The position numbers were made by a program, and so were the translations under genes. A stretch of DNA of 64,000 nucleotides, taken from contig CM059587.1 in NCBI GenBank assembly GCA_030407085.1, positions 75,505,001 through 75,569,000 on the forward strand. The letters are read 5' to 3'. The notes under the pieces are model-generated. The model made no database searches. It saw only the letters and a program-made list of their open reading frames with translations, and was not told the origin of the DNA. Origin of the DNA: Trichopria drosophilae (lineage: Eukaryota; Arthropoda; Insecta; Hymenoptera; Diapriidae). This document shows positions 24,491 through 36,826 of the stretch, in pieces. Positions within the stretch are counted from its first letter, which is position 1. Each line of letters starts with the position of its first letter.

Positions 24491-26728
24491 CACAAAAGTT
24501 GGAAAGTTCCATGAAAATTACTTACATTTTGTTTAAATACGTATCCGGCGTTTTTATATTCTTTATTTTTGTTAATTACACCATGTATAAATACTTAATG
24601 AAAATCATCAATCAATCAGTAATTAGTACAACATTCGGAACAACATTACTATTTATCAGTTAAAAATATTTAGCGTATTTCAAAAAGTTATTTTTAAAAG
24701 TAATATCATTGTTGGAATTTAAGTTAAAGTCTACTAATATCTTTTTGAATGCGTTTATATCGTAATAAAGTTTTAGTTCTTTATATAATTCAATGTAGTC
24801 ATTAGTCTTCGTTTGTAAATATCTGATTATAATGATATGTACCAAATTATTACAATAAATGTAACTATTTATTTAATATGTATAAAATGTACTATTTATA
24901 ATGAAATCTCAAAATGTTCTGTTTGAACAAGAATATTAGTATACAAGATTAATAAAGAAACACATATGTAAAAGTTCAAGAATTCTTTAATTTCTTAAGT
25001 AATATTCTTATTTTCAGTGTGTGCATTCTTTTGTAACATGAAAATACATAGTTTTTCATCATTAGCGATCGAAAAAGTTGAAAAATTGAAAAGTTATTAA
25101 AGAAATTATGAAATTTTTGGTTCTCATCTTGTTCGAATAATTGAAACAGAATTGCTGTGAGTAGAAAACATTATGTGGGATACTATCTTTGAAGACTTTT
25201 GTACTAACTTTCACATAAAAGCATTCATTTAAAATTTTACGTTCAAATAATGGCTAAAACATAAAAAATTAATTTTTGTTCTAATTTTTGAAAAACATCG
25301 ACCCATTTTAAAATTCTGAAAAAATTTCAAGAAAAACCTTATTTTAGTATAAAACATCTGGTATATTCAAAAATATGCGCCGAATCTTATAAGAACCCGA
25401 AAAAACGGGTTTTTGACGACCTACAAAAAAGAAGGCCCCTGAAGTATATGTAAAGTAATGTAAACCAGGGGCCTTCTACTTTCTACATTCAAACTCGATT
25501 ATCTCCGCTTTTAGTTATCGCACGCAAATGATTTTTTTTCATTTTCAAGCTAATGAAAAGCCCAATAACATAGAATTATCAAAATAGTGGTAATTATTGA
25601 TTATAAGTGTGGAAAAATAAAATAATTTTTTGTTCATTTTGCGATAAGGTACTGACGTACCATTCCATTTCCAGGGTTATCATTCCTGTTATTTGTTCAC
25701 TCTTTTCAATGTTACCTTCGCAGAAGCAAAAATTTCTTGTTCTGTTCTTCAATAATTATGAAAAAAATCATAAATTCTGTGGTCGGAAGGGAAAACCCGG
25801 TAATTCCATCTTTCGAAAACATTTGGAAAACGCGATATAAGTATTGGTTCTACCGTTGGTGTTTTCATGACTAACTTATTTATTAGAAGATGATTTTATA
25901 TTTTTAAATTAAAGTATTGCACTGCATTTAAGAAATATTGCAATAGCAAAAATATATATCCAAAATATTTCTTTACAATTCAATCATTAAATTCTCTTTT
26001 TATTTTCATATTATCTACACGAATTACAAATAATAATACAATAATAAATATGAATTGAAAATAATTTTACATTAAACACATTATAAAATTTAACAGCTAG
26101 AAAATCCTTATTAAACTAAAATTCTCAAATTACATGTGCACGTAATATTACATTAATTTTTGCACACGTTACTGAAATAAATCCAATAAATATGCACGTT
26201 CCGTAATTTTATTTTTCGTGCAGGCGAGAGGGTACCTTTTGAAATGCGCAATTTGACACTGGCTCGGCATATCTATTTTGCGGAAAATCTGTAAAGTGTG
26301 CGAAAAAATTGGATTTAAAATCGGTGAATTTCGAAAACCTCGCTATCGGCGAAATTTGAAATATGTCTGCGAAATTGTATCGACAATGGCTGTCACGCTT
26401 GTAAATATGCGAAAGGAATTATTTGCCACGGTACACACATGAAAAGCCAAGTAGGATCACTACTGACGAGGCCGCAGCACGGAACGCGGACTATCTGCTC
26501 TATCGATTGGCAGCCCTGAATAAATACCAGCAGGCGCGAATAGGCAAGTTCGATACGCCTCCTTGCCATTACGCACAGGATCACTACAAATTTTTAACTA
26601 TTTTTCCAAATTTCTTCATTCCTTAATTAAAAAAGTTCGTATTTTCAGTCTGAAAATTGTTGCATCTTCTGTAACCCAGTTTAACAATCCGCATATTTGT
26701 TTTAAATAAAAATCGGAAACTTTGAGTA
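24491..26728. other. Non-coding; CpG-rich patch 26210-26600
   Basis: AT-rich apart from the patch. There, one + frame has a protein-like stretch (TTDEAAARNADYLLYRL) without a usable donor after it. A GGGGCCTTCT/AGAAGGCCCC inverted pair at 25429-25479 forms a small hairpin. Confidence 0.4.
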
Positions 26729-27363
26729 CTACACGGAAAAAAAGTGAGTGGTTACACCAACTATGGAAAAAGTAGTAGGTGCAAAAGTAGAGAATCTTAC
26801 GAACGAAACCGTAGACGCACGAAACCTAAGTTGGTTAACGGAACTATTTCAAATTAGTTACGCCAACCACAAAAGTAGTAGGCTACCCACTGTTACTACT
26901 TTTTTTCCTTGGAGTAACTATTTCTCCTCTTGAGCTATAGTGTTCCTGTAACGGCCGCTAGGTAAGGCGCCACTGACGTCAATCAGCTGGCTGGTTCAAG
27001 TCAACAAGTGTTCTGTCTTGTGTGCTGTTTTCGACACAGTTTGACAGTTCGCGAGTTCGACTTTATCGCTTTGCATTTTAAATATTTTATGTATATATGT
27101 ATGTGTTTCAGCCAATGAAGTTATTATTGTTCTTACAAAAGAACAATTTCAGGAAAAAAAATATTAAATGTGATAAATAGTGATAGTGAGGTTTAATTTA
27201 ATTTTGGAGGTTAACCCAAATTAACATTTGAGGTTAGCATTCCTTATTGACAACCTATTTCCCAACCCCCAGTTGTCTAATACTTTCAAAAATTGCTATT
27301 TACACTCATATTAAATTTATACTGATAAAAGAAAAATGGCAAAGTTTGAAAGTACTTGTACTT

Positions 27364-28888
27364 TTTTTAGATTATATTGTATATACGTTACTTGCTTTAA
27401 TGTTAAATAAATGCATATTTTATAAATAGGTTTCATCCACATAATTCTTTTGAACATATCTAGTATAGTTTTATTCCACTTATTAAATAAGAAGACTGTA
27501 AAAAGTGTCCAATAATCTAACAACTATAAATTCTGTCCAGCACTGTTATTCCTGTTAAAATGTATCCTACACTCTTAATCTTTGTTATTTAATTTTATGT
27601 AGTGTTACATACAAACACACTCATATAGAATGTCCACTACAATTATAAAAAATATAAGGAACAAAGATTGATATCGTAGGATGCACTAGAATAGATGTAC
27701 ATAGCCGATGAGAGTTAACGCTTTTTAAATTTCTGTATGTATGATACTTGCCTTAACATTTACGAGTGCTCCCTTTATGAAGAATTTTCATTCATATTAA
27801 TTATTTTGCACATTACCGGTATAGTTTAATTTTATTGATGACATATTACGGTTTATAAAATGTACTGAATAATCTAAAAACAGTATACTTTCCTCGACTC
27901 TGTGATTATTCTTGGAACGTATCCCATGGTTTCAGAGTATTCTAACTTATTATAATTTCAATTCGTATTACTGATAAGTATGTTAGTAATTAAATATAAA
28001 ATTAAATTAGTAATGCCTGAAAGCACTATTAAGTTGTAACAAATTGCAGAGCTCAAAAGATTTTACGGTTTTTAGAAATCGTACTTACACAGGTTATTGA
28101 CACTATTATTTAATAAGCACTTATTTTAAATAGGATTTCGATACAGTTTTATCGAAGTTAGTGTACACTAAGTATCATCTACACACGCATAATTTGTAAA
28201 AAACATAACATATCTTGATACTTAGTGTACACTAACTTCGATAAAACTGTATGTAATATTTAATTACTAACATACTTATCAGTGATACGAATTGAAATTG
28301 CAATGTTAGAATACTCTGAAACCATGGGATACGTTCCAAGAATAATCACAGAGTCGAGGAAAGTATACTGTTTTTAGATTATTCAGTACATTTTATAAAC
28401 CGTAATATGTCATCAATAAAATTAAACTATACCGGTAATGTGCAAAATAATTAATATGAATGAAAATTCTTCATAAAGGAAGCACTCGTAAATGTTAAGG
28501 CAAGTATCATACATACAGAAATCTAAAAAGCGTTAACTCTCATCGGCTATGTACACCTATTCTAGTGCATCCTATGATATCAATCTTTGTTCCTTATATT
28601 TTTTATAATTGTAGTGGACATTCTATATGAGTGTGTTTGTATGTAACACTACATAAAATTAAATAACAAAGATTAAGAATGTAGGATACATTTTAACAGG
28701 AATAACAGTGCTGGACAGAATTAATAGTTGTTAGATTATTGGACACTTTTTACAGTCTTCTTATTTAATAAGTGGAATAAAACTATACTAGATATGTTCA
28801 AAAGAATTATGTGGATGAAACTTATTTATAAAATATGCATGTATTTAACATTAAAGCAAGTAACGTATATGCAATATAATCTAAAAAC
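27364..28888. repeat. Near-perfect 1.5-kb palindrome, arms ~635 bp
   Basis: Left arm 27364-27998 and right arm 28254-28888 are inverted copies with only scattered differences. For example, ACGTATCCCATGGTTTCAGA on the left is mirrored by TCTGAAACCATGGGATACGT on the right. The spacer is 255 bp. The arms are AT-rich and non-coding. The high arm identity points to a recent inverted duplication or ongoing gene conversion between arms, and contrasts with the diverged outer terminal repeats of the element around it. Confidence 0.9.
28141..28252. repeat. Perfect 37-bp inverted repeat in the palindrome spacer
   Basis: Positions 28141-28177 (starting ATACAGTTTTATCGAAG) are exactly complementary to 28216-28252 (ending CTTCGATAAAACTGTAT), with a 38-bp loop. 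The stem centre contains GTGTACACT. The right half almost abuts the right arm of the larger palindrome (28254), while 142 bp separate the left half from the left arm. This asymmetry may record how the palindrome formed. Confidence 0.9.
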
Positions 28889-29634
28889 CATAGCGTAAAC
28901 TCTCTTCGGCTTTCTAATAATTGTTGGAACGTATATTATGATTTCATTTTTATTTATGAAATTCAATTGTTCCGTTTAATTTGTGCTCTTTTTATATTTA
29001 CTTTTTATTTATTTGAGTTTAATTGCACATTGTTAAATAATCCATACAACATATATTAACTAAAAGGAGCTAGATAAGTCTTAGCACTTATAATAATGTC
29101 AGCATGACAGCCGGAGGACATTAACGGTTATATGTTTCTTTAACAATGATTACGAGTGGAGAACTTCATGCAAAGTTTCATTTTTTTGACAGCATAAGGG
29201 CATTTGCTTGTATTGCTATTATTTTACACACTACGAATATTAACGGGGAAAATAAATAATTCTAACCAACGAATATAGACGCGTATATAAAAGCGCAGAG
29301 CGGATAGGGCAGACGAGACGCATTTTGGGGAACCAGATTACATAGGCAGGCATAAGTCTGTCTCCCTCACTCTCATATGGGGAACCTCTGAAAGTACGCA
29401 TAGCCACTAAACACTGCTCGGGCCTTGTATTGGCGCTATATTCGTTGTTATATAAATGTATACAAAAGTCGTTATTCCAAGCAGAAAAAGTAGTAAGGAT
29501 GACTACTCGCGCGCTTTAACCAACCGAAGGTAGTAGCACCAACTACAAATCTGGCTGGCGCTATATTTGCTACTGTACGTAGTTGGCATAACCAGTTTTC
29601 CCCTTAGTATAACTACTCACTTTTTTCCGTGTAG

Positions 29635-30468
29635 CATATATTTACAGTCGTAAGATATAAAATAAATAAGTAGAAAATGCAGTCGATTATTGCGTAGCCT
29701 CTAGTTCCAAACGAGGTCACGAGGTTCTGAAGGAACATTTACGAGCAGCCAACGTCGTTTAATGAAGGCACTCGAGCAATAGCTCTCTCCAAAGAATTTT
29801 ACCAAAAGTTCAACTTAACTTGTGAAGAGTAGCGGAAAATTACTGATCGTGCGGTGAAGAAATAATCTGATATGTGCGGTAATGGTTATCAGATACCTCC
29901 TTCTAGTAGTTATATTTCAAGAGATGTTATTTTTTAGTATTTCTGTATTACGGACTAGTAAGTTTGTGTTAAAGCTATACTGTACACATGTCTGACTTAC
30001 GTTGACTGTTTCTACTTACTCTGTTGTATAGTGGTATATCTGATTTTGTTTGAACAATAAACTATGAAAAAATTAAAATTTATGTGTCTTGTTATTTTCG
30101 AGATCGGTCACTTTAATGGAATTGGCAAAATTGAGCTATCTTAATTGCAAAATTAAATGTAACGGTTTAAATGTAAAAAACGCAAAAATCGGGTGTACTT
30201 TTTTATAAAATATTTTTTTCTCATAGAAAGAGTATTTGCCGGCACAAAATTCTTTCGCTAAAGGTGAAGAATATAGTTGTATTATTAAGATATATTTTTT
30301 AAATATTAAAAAACTAATATCATGGTCACAAAATGGCGACCGCAGTGAGAATTTTCTTTTTAAAACATAACATTTTTTTACATGAAAACTGCAAACTTGT
30401 GGTTCGACCGACTTTTTCAAAAACTTCGTTTCGCCCAAAATTAAAAAAAATAGTAGGTGAAAATAATT
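29635..30468. other. AT-rich non-coding DNA, nothing recognised
   Basis: A minus-strand frame of 112 codons at 30136-30474 is low-complexity and overlaps the foldback edge. Confidence 0.45.
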
Positions 30469-30853
30469 GGCCATTGCGGTTCCATTAATTAATTTTTATT
30501 AACCCTACGTTTCTACATCTGGTTTGATGTCCTCCTCAGGGGTTTTTAACCTTTAAAACATATGATTTTTACAATCACGAAATAATATTAAAAAAACAAT
30601 AATAAAAATAATATGAACAATAAAAATAATAAAAATAAAATTAATTATCGGTGCGACTTAATTTACTTTTTACTTTTACTTACTTTTACTTTTACTAATT
30701 TTATTTTTATTATTTTTAATATTGTTTTTTCCTATATTACTTCGTGATTGTAAAAAACATAGGTTTTAAAGGTTAAAAACCCCTGAGGAGGACATCAAAC
30801 CAGATGTCGAAACGTAGGGTTAATAAAAATTAATTAATGGAACCGCAATGGCC
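30469..30853. repeat. 385-bp foldback with hammerhead-like motif in each arm
   Basis: The outer ends GGCCATTGCGGTTCCATT and AATGGAACCGCAATGGCC are exactly complementary. Arms of ~150 bp contain CCTGAGGAGGACATC and GATGTCGAAACGTAGGG (right arm, + strand) and their complements on the left. The centre is AT-rich (AAT and TTTAC runs). On the + strand of the right arm a hairpin (GGTTTT 30762-30767 with AAAACC 30776-30781) is followed by CTGAGGA, then stem GACATC/GATGTC, then GAAA. It is non-coding. Confidence 0.75.
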
Positions 30854-33800
30854 ACTTTTAATTCGCTATATTTAATGATCTCATTGCGATAGCTCAATTT
30901 TGATAACGCCATTGACAACAGCAACCTAGAAAATAGTACCGATACATTAATACCTTTCAATTTCGTTGATGTTCGATTTTCATACGAAATTCAACATTGA
31001 AATTGCAAAAAGTGTCCTTCTCGGCGTTAATGGGTTAAGTAGAAGTTAGTTAGTTAATCAAACTATTATTTTTTTTTATTTTACATCATTTTATGCAGCT
31101 ACATTGAGACGAAAATTTACCTAAATGATTTTAAAAATATTGATTTTCTCAGAGTTTAATAATTTTTATAAATGTTCAACTATCTAACCTCACAATTAAT
31201 CCTGTTATAGAAAAACGCGCCTATTTTCAGTTTATTTTTGTTTTTACAAAACAAGTTATGTACGTATATTATACAATAGTATAACTTTGAATATTTTTTC
31301 AAATAATTTCACGTTTTAAAAAAAAAACGATATTTCAAAAAAATTATTTTATTAAGAAACAAAACCTAGATTAAATAACCTACTCTCTTGAAAAAACATA
31401 CAGTTTAACCGCATAAGTTGTTTCGTTTTTATAAAAATTGGCCGAAAATATGATAATAAATATCGTTTTTATTTTTTTTTAACACTGCGCACCTCTATTA
31501 ATAATCTCAAAAAAATCAGACTACAGTTCGGCTTAAAATACATCTTGAATTTGTTCAAAAGTACAGTATTTTTTAGACGCTACAAAACATTTTTTGAGTT
31601 TTTCATGAATTTTTTAAAAAGTTTCTCACAGGTCAAATTACTTAAAAAACTGTTCATAGTAAAACTCTAAAATTGTTTACACGCATGAATATTTTTGTTT
31701 GGCTACAGAAATTCTCTATTGTGTCATGATTTTGAGATATCTAAACTAAATTTAAAAAAAAAACACCGATTTTGTCTATTTTTGAGGGTATGTGTGAACG
31801 ACAGTTTTATTTTTCATAAAAAGGTACGTTGTAAATTTTAAAGTTCAACTTAATGGCGTTCAGTTGGCTCAAAGACATTTTTTTTACTGTAGTTGTACAG
31901 TTTTAACCTAAAATATCACATTTCTATAATTTTCCAGATATAGAACTTAAAATTATTAGAAAACTTAAAATTGACATTCTCAGCGAAAGAACAAGCTATT
32001 TCAGCCCCATTAAATAAAAGAATAGTTGTACTTAATATCCCTAGTGTTCTTTGAGAAAAATAAACCTGTCACGATTTATCCATCCTCAAAATTTGGCATA
32101 AATGGTATTTTTTGCTCATTTAGTTTAAGATATATAAAAATCTCGACGTGCTGTAGAAATTGCACATTTGCAGTCAATTCATCTAAAATGTTCCGGACAA
32201 AACGTTAAACTTTTCTGTTTTAATCACGAAAATCTATTGTTATATTCTTTTCGATGCGAATTATTTCTAAATAACTTTAAGTAATAAATGTTACTCGGAA
32301 TAACAAAATAACAATCGAAATTTACATTGATATTATTGATAGTCGACAAAATATTACTTGTACGAAAACAATTATAGAAAATAGAACTGAAGAGAATATT
32401 GAATTTTTATTTGAAATTAAAAAAATGCTAAATAAGTTAAATTTTCAATATAACATGCAAAATTAATTACTGTAATTGATATCGATATCATAAACCTTTA
32501 AATCTTTCAAATTTTCTGCTACTAATATTCCACGTAATATTTAATAAACTTTTCAAATTTCGAAATTATTACACGTTCATCGATAACTAAAAATATTGCG
32601 AGATAAAATGGATTAAGTTTATTTTATAGCTTTTAATAAAATGATCGGGTTACGACGAGTATTTAATTATAAAATACAATTTAAAAAAATAATACTATTT
32701 TTCGATAGACCGCGGAAAGAGAAAAATGACATGAAAATTAAAATAATATTGATTTTCGAATGTAGGAAAAAGTAACGAATTTGTGGAACGTATAGTAGCG
32801 AAAATGCAAATAATTAAAGGCAACATTGTACTGCGGAATATAGAGAAAATTCATATTGAAATCAAATGCGAGCGGCGAAGGCGAGAGGGTCTAAACTGTC
32901 CGCAACAGGTACGCCATTGTGACAAGCAAAATAGGCTTCTTTCCGTGACTGGTAGAATTTCAGAAATTCTAGGCTTACGTAATAAATTAATTAAATAGAA
33001 TTATGCCATGTTTCTCCGTTCGTTGCATGTGTAACAGATATCCAATGGCAATTTATGCACCATTTATAAAAGAATAAATTTATAATATGGATCGATTACG
33101 TCTCTGTACTAAATCGGTATTAATTTTACATCAATGCCAGAAAATTTTACAATATTTATTTTTTAACTTTATCGGATCATTGAGAATAATAATGTTTTTT
33201 AAAATAATTATCGTAATACAAAAATTAACAAAAATCAATAAGTATGACATTCTGCATATAATCAAATTGCATAACATTTTTCTAATATAGCACATATATT
33301 TATGAATATCTAGTAAATAATTCAATAAACGAAACCATAAATTAAAATCAATTTCTCATGTACTAAATAGGTTATACAGTTGAAGACAATCATCATCACT
33401 CAAATTCCTATATGTACGTGGCAGAAATAGTACTTTTCGTACCAAGGGCGTAAAATATGTGTTTTATACCTCGGTTGATGATTGCATACTCGAAGAATGA
33501 GGAATCAGCATATGGGGCGTAAATTCTTTGCCCGCAGTTTGAAAATGGCCATTTTTAGAAATTATGGCTTAACAAAATCTCTATCTAACACATGGGTCAT
33601 GTAATTTTCATTTTACGCAGGCAAAAGGAGATATAAAATGGCCATTTTACACCAGCTGAATCGAAAAATCTACTTTAATACAATTAACCAAACGATCAGG
33701 ACATTATAATAATTAAAATGATTAGCTCACGTTGTATTTTAAAGGTTACCTTTTTAGCTGATATATCTAATGATTGATATAAAATAGCATCTTACGTTAA

Positions 33801-34121
33801 CGTTCACTTACTGGCAAAATATTCGACCTATAAGTCATGTTTCCTTGCTGGTAGTATGAGTTACCTGCTTTCATCGTAAAATTACCTTATTTGAGGTATT
33901 TTGACCTCAAAGTTTATAATTCAAATTGTTTATCGATAATTAATCTGTCAACGTGTTATCACATATTCCCGAATATGGTTACAATATCAATCAATAAATT
34001 TGGATAGTGCATAAAACGTATCATTTACAATACAACACACTACATTAGATTTAGATTAGCCAAACTGCGAAAAGTCATAATTTCATTTACTATTATTTCA
34101 CTGTTAATTTTTTCAGAAGAT
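30854..34121. other. AT-rich non-coding DNA, nothing recognised
   Basis: Poly-A/T runs are frequent at 31060-32000. A slightly GC-richer spot at 32860-32950 has no supported exon. Confidence 0.45.
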
Positions 34122-34125
34122 TATA

Positions 34126-34847
34126 CAGGGTGTACGAAAAGTCCCGGGACGGTTGAATAACTTTCGAAAGAATAAAAATTTCAAAAATCGCCGAAACACG
34201 TGATTCGATTTTTCAAACAAGCTATCTTTTGAGGGGGGGTTTCGGCCCCCCAACCTCAAGGGGGGCGGGGGGCACGAGGGGGGCCAAAAATCTTAAATGG
34301 CAACATGGTTTGAGTGGGGGCTCATTTGAAAGGTATTTTCGAGACGAATTCAGATCACTGGTCATAGAGGGCGCTGCGATCATTTTTCGGAGAGATACAA
34401 GTAAAAGAGGTTTTCAATATAACGTTCAGAAACGGGTTGACACCCGTTTAAGAATATTGTTTTACACGATTTTAAGTTTTTTAAGTTTTTTAAGAATATT
34501 GAATTACACGATTCGGCGACTTCGAAATTTTCATTTTTTCAAACGTTAGTACGTCTAAGATCTGAAAAAGTCAAAAATCTCTGCGAAAAATGATCGCAGC
34601 GCCCTCTATGACCAGTGATCTGAATTCATCTCGAAAATACCTTTCAAATGAGCCCCCACTCAAACCATGTTGCCATTTAAGATTTTTGGCCCCCCTCGTG
34701 CCCCCCGCCCCCCCTGACGGTGGCGGGCCGACACCCCCCCTCAAAAGATAGCTTGTTTGAAAAATCGAATCACGTGTTTCGGCGATTTTTGAAAATTTTA
34801 TTCTTTCGAAAGTTATTCAACCGCCCCGGGACTTTTCGTACACCCTG
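34126..34847. mobile_element. 722-bp foldback, CAGGGTGTACGAAAAG termini
   Basis: The ends are CAGGGTGTACGAAAAGTCCC and the exact complement of that sequence, both flanked by TATA. The arms (~270 bp) match nearly throughout, including a very G-rich block GGGGGGCGGGGGGCACGAGG (about 34260) with its C-rich mate (about 34690), and the GAGGGCGCTGCGATCATTTT inner tip. The middle ~180 bp is unpaired. It is a non-autonomous DNA transposon candidate; TA or TATA is the likely target duplication. The G-runs are the most GC-rich sequence in the window. Confidence 0.8.
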
Positions 34848-34879
34848 TATATCTGTATATGATGTATTACAGTTATAGA

Positions 34880-35020
34880 GGAATAGAACTCGTTAAAAGT
34901 AATGTTGGTTCGACCGGCAATTGAAAGGTCCAGGGTTCAACTCCAGGCGCATCGAATTTGTCCAGTTTCAGGTCTTTTTTCGAAACTCAAAAAACAATCC
35001 AACAATCATTTTTAACAAAT
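34880..35020 (+). repeat. Possible SINE fragment with B-box-like motif, copy 1
   Basis: GACCGGCAATTGAAAGGTCC is followed by AGGGTTCAACTCCAGG, which resembles a polymerase III B box, then GCGCATCGAATTTG. The segment from 45380 aligns with it. The family is unrecognised. Confidence 0.35.
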
Positions 35021-36826
35021 GTGAATTTTTGAAATAGAATTTGGAATACCTGTAACCGAACAGCCAAGTTTCTAACATTAGAGAAAATTAAATTTTAAAA
35101 AAATGAAAAATATAGTCTTACAGTAATATCTGTAATTACTCGTTATAAGGCCAACATTACATGTGTTACATAATACTGTAGTGAGCCGCAAGTCTTGCTG
35201 TTATATTGTCAAAATGTAATCTTATAAACATAAGATTATTGTTAAATTAAGATATTTGACACTCGTACTGGAAATTACATAATTTTTGCAGTCGCATTAT
35301 ATGAAAAGAGAGCATGGAATTGATTTTTAAGTTTTTTATTCTTGTACAAATTTGCTCCTAATTTATAAGATACAATATCAACTAACATTAAACGCACTGA
35401 GAAAAATATTTATAGTTGATTTATCTAGATGTGGAATTACCCTATTATTTTGTAGTTTTTACAGCTGCATTTATTCTGATAACTAAGGGAAAGTTGGAGC
35501 AAATACATTTTAGACAGATTAACGAAACGTAGGTATAAAAGTTACTAAAGAATTAGTTTATACTGGGCAACTCATCATTTATTGTTAGATAAATGTACTC
35601 TATATTTTTTTAGTATACATACTAATTTATATTTATTTAATTTTCAACCACTGCCCATAGCTTTAAAAGTGTATTTCACTTACACGAAAATTTCAAATTA
35701 AAATTTTTAACTTTTATTTAATTACCCTGGTAGAAGTCTATCAATTTTTTCTTACCCTACACCTTCAACATAATAAATATGTAAATTATCTAATATGTAC
35801 CTAATAAACGATTTGATTTCGACTAGGGTATGATAATATAATTATGATAACTTTAGTTTAATCCGGATGACTTAACTGATTGGAAATAGCAATGTTTTAT
35901 TCTCGTTCCAAACGATTTTTAAAAATTCATATCTGCATCTGGATTAAAAAGTAATAATTTTTTATTAAATTAAAGGTTTCCTTTATTTTATACACGTTTA
36001 ATTTTGGTTCTGGTTAAAATCGAGATCCAATTTAGATCATATTTAGAATTGATCCATTCCAAAATTGATGGAATTTCTTTACTGAGGAATTTGTGAAATG
36101 TTTTAATTATCATGATTTCATCATTGGAATGTAGTAAATCTGCAAACCTCCTTATCTTACTGTTCTATTGGCGTTCAACGCATTAACGCTCTTGTCACAG
36201 CAGCATCGCGAAATTCAGGATTTAGCTATTACAGTACGACGACCCACTTGCCGACGTATTAAACGAGCATTACAGCAATCGAAACGGTAGTCGGTAATTG
36301 CAATCGCATGAGGCAGGTGTTCCCGAGATTATCATGAATTATAATCTACCGGTTGCCATGAATGCCCACATTGAGATCCACCTAAATGCGCGATTACGTG
36401 TGCAATGTTTATTAATGCACTTTTCAGCCCTATTAATGTCGATTATTTTATGCATGAAATTTTTGAAATTGCTTTTGCATGACGTGACGTGGGGATAAAT
36501 TTTCATTGATTTTTTCATTTTTGCGAAACGTCTCTCAGGTTACATGTATTATCGCTTAAAGTCCTTTGAACCCGGTATTATCATAAAAGTTTAGTAATAA
36601 TGTAGCTGTAGTTTAGAAGACCATGTAGCTGAAATATGCTAATAATATTGCAAACAAATAAATAAAAAAATTTAGCTAAACCATGGTCTCTTTCGATATT
36701 GTCAAGATTGGATTACATATGGGCATTTTGGACCACCTATAATTTATTTCATATCGACATGAATTGTGTAAGGTATATTCCGCGATTTTATCCTGCCGAT
36801 TTTTCATTAATTGCTGAAAAACAAGG
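35021..36826. other. Non-coding; homeodomain-site-like patch 36150-36500
   Basis: AT-rich up to ~36150. The patch to ~36500 is balanced in GC and holds many ATTA/TAAT cores (GCATTAACGC, TATTAATGC, AATTATAATC), as in developmental enhancers; this is inference only. Confidence 0.35.

Larger units (their letters stand above)
26729..29634. mobile_element. 2.9-kb terminal-inverted-repeat element containing nested palindromes
   Basis: The termini are CTACACGGAAAAAAAGTGAG and the complement CTCACTTTTTTCCGTGTAG. The similarity continues, diverged, for ~200 bp on each side, including TACTACTTTTT close to the inner end of both repeats and GTTGG/CCAAC motifs. If the terminus is read as CACGG, TA flanks it on both sides, compatible with a TA target site but too short to prove it. 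The interior has no transposase: the longest open frames are short and unrecognised. It holds a 1.5-kb palindrome, a TGACGTCA octamer (26974-26981) and a TATA-like TATAAAAGCG at 29285. It is probably a non-autonomous DNA transposon. Confidence 0.7.

Noticed and set aside
26423..26626. Open + frame with an Ala/Leu-rich protein-like stretch in the 26.2-26.6 kb CpG patch
   Set aside because: No usable donor follows, the minus strand is equally open over the same bases, and no family is recognisable.
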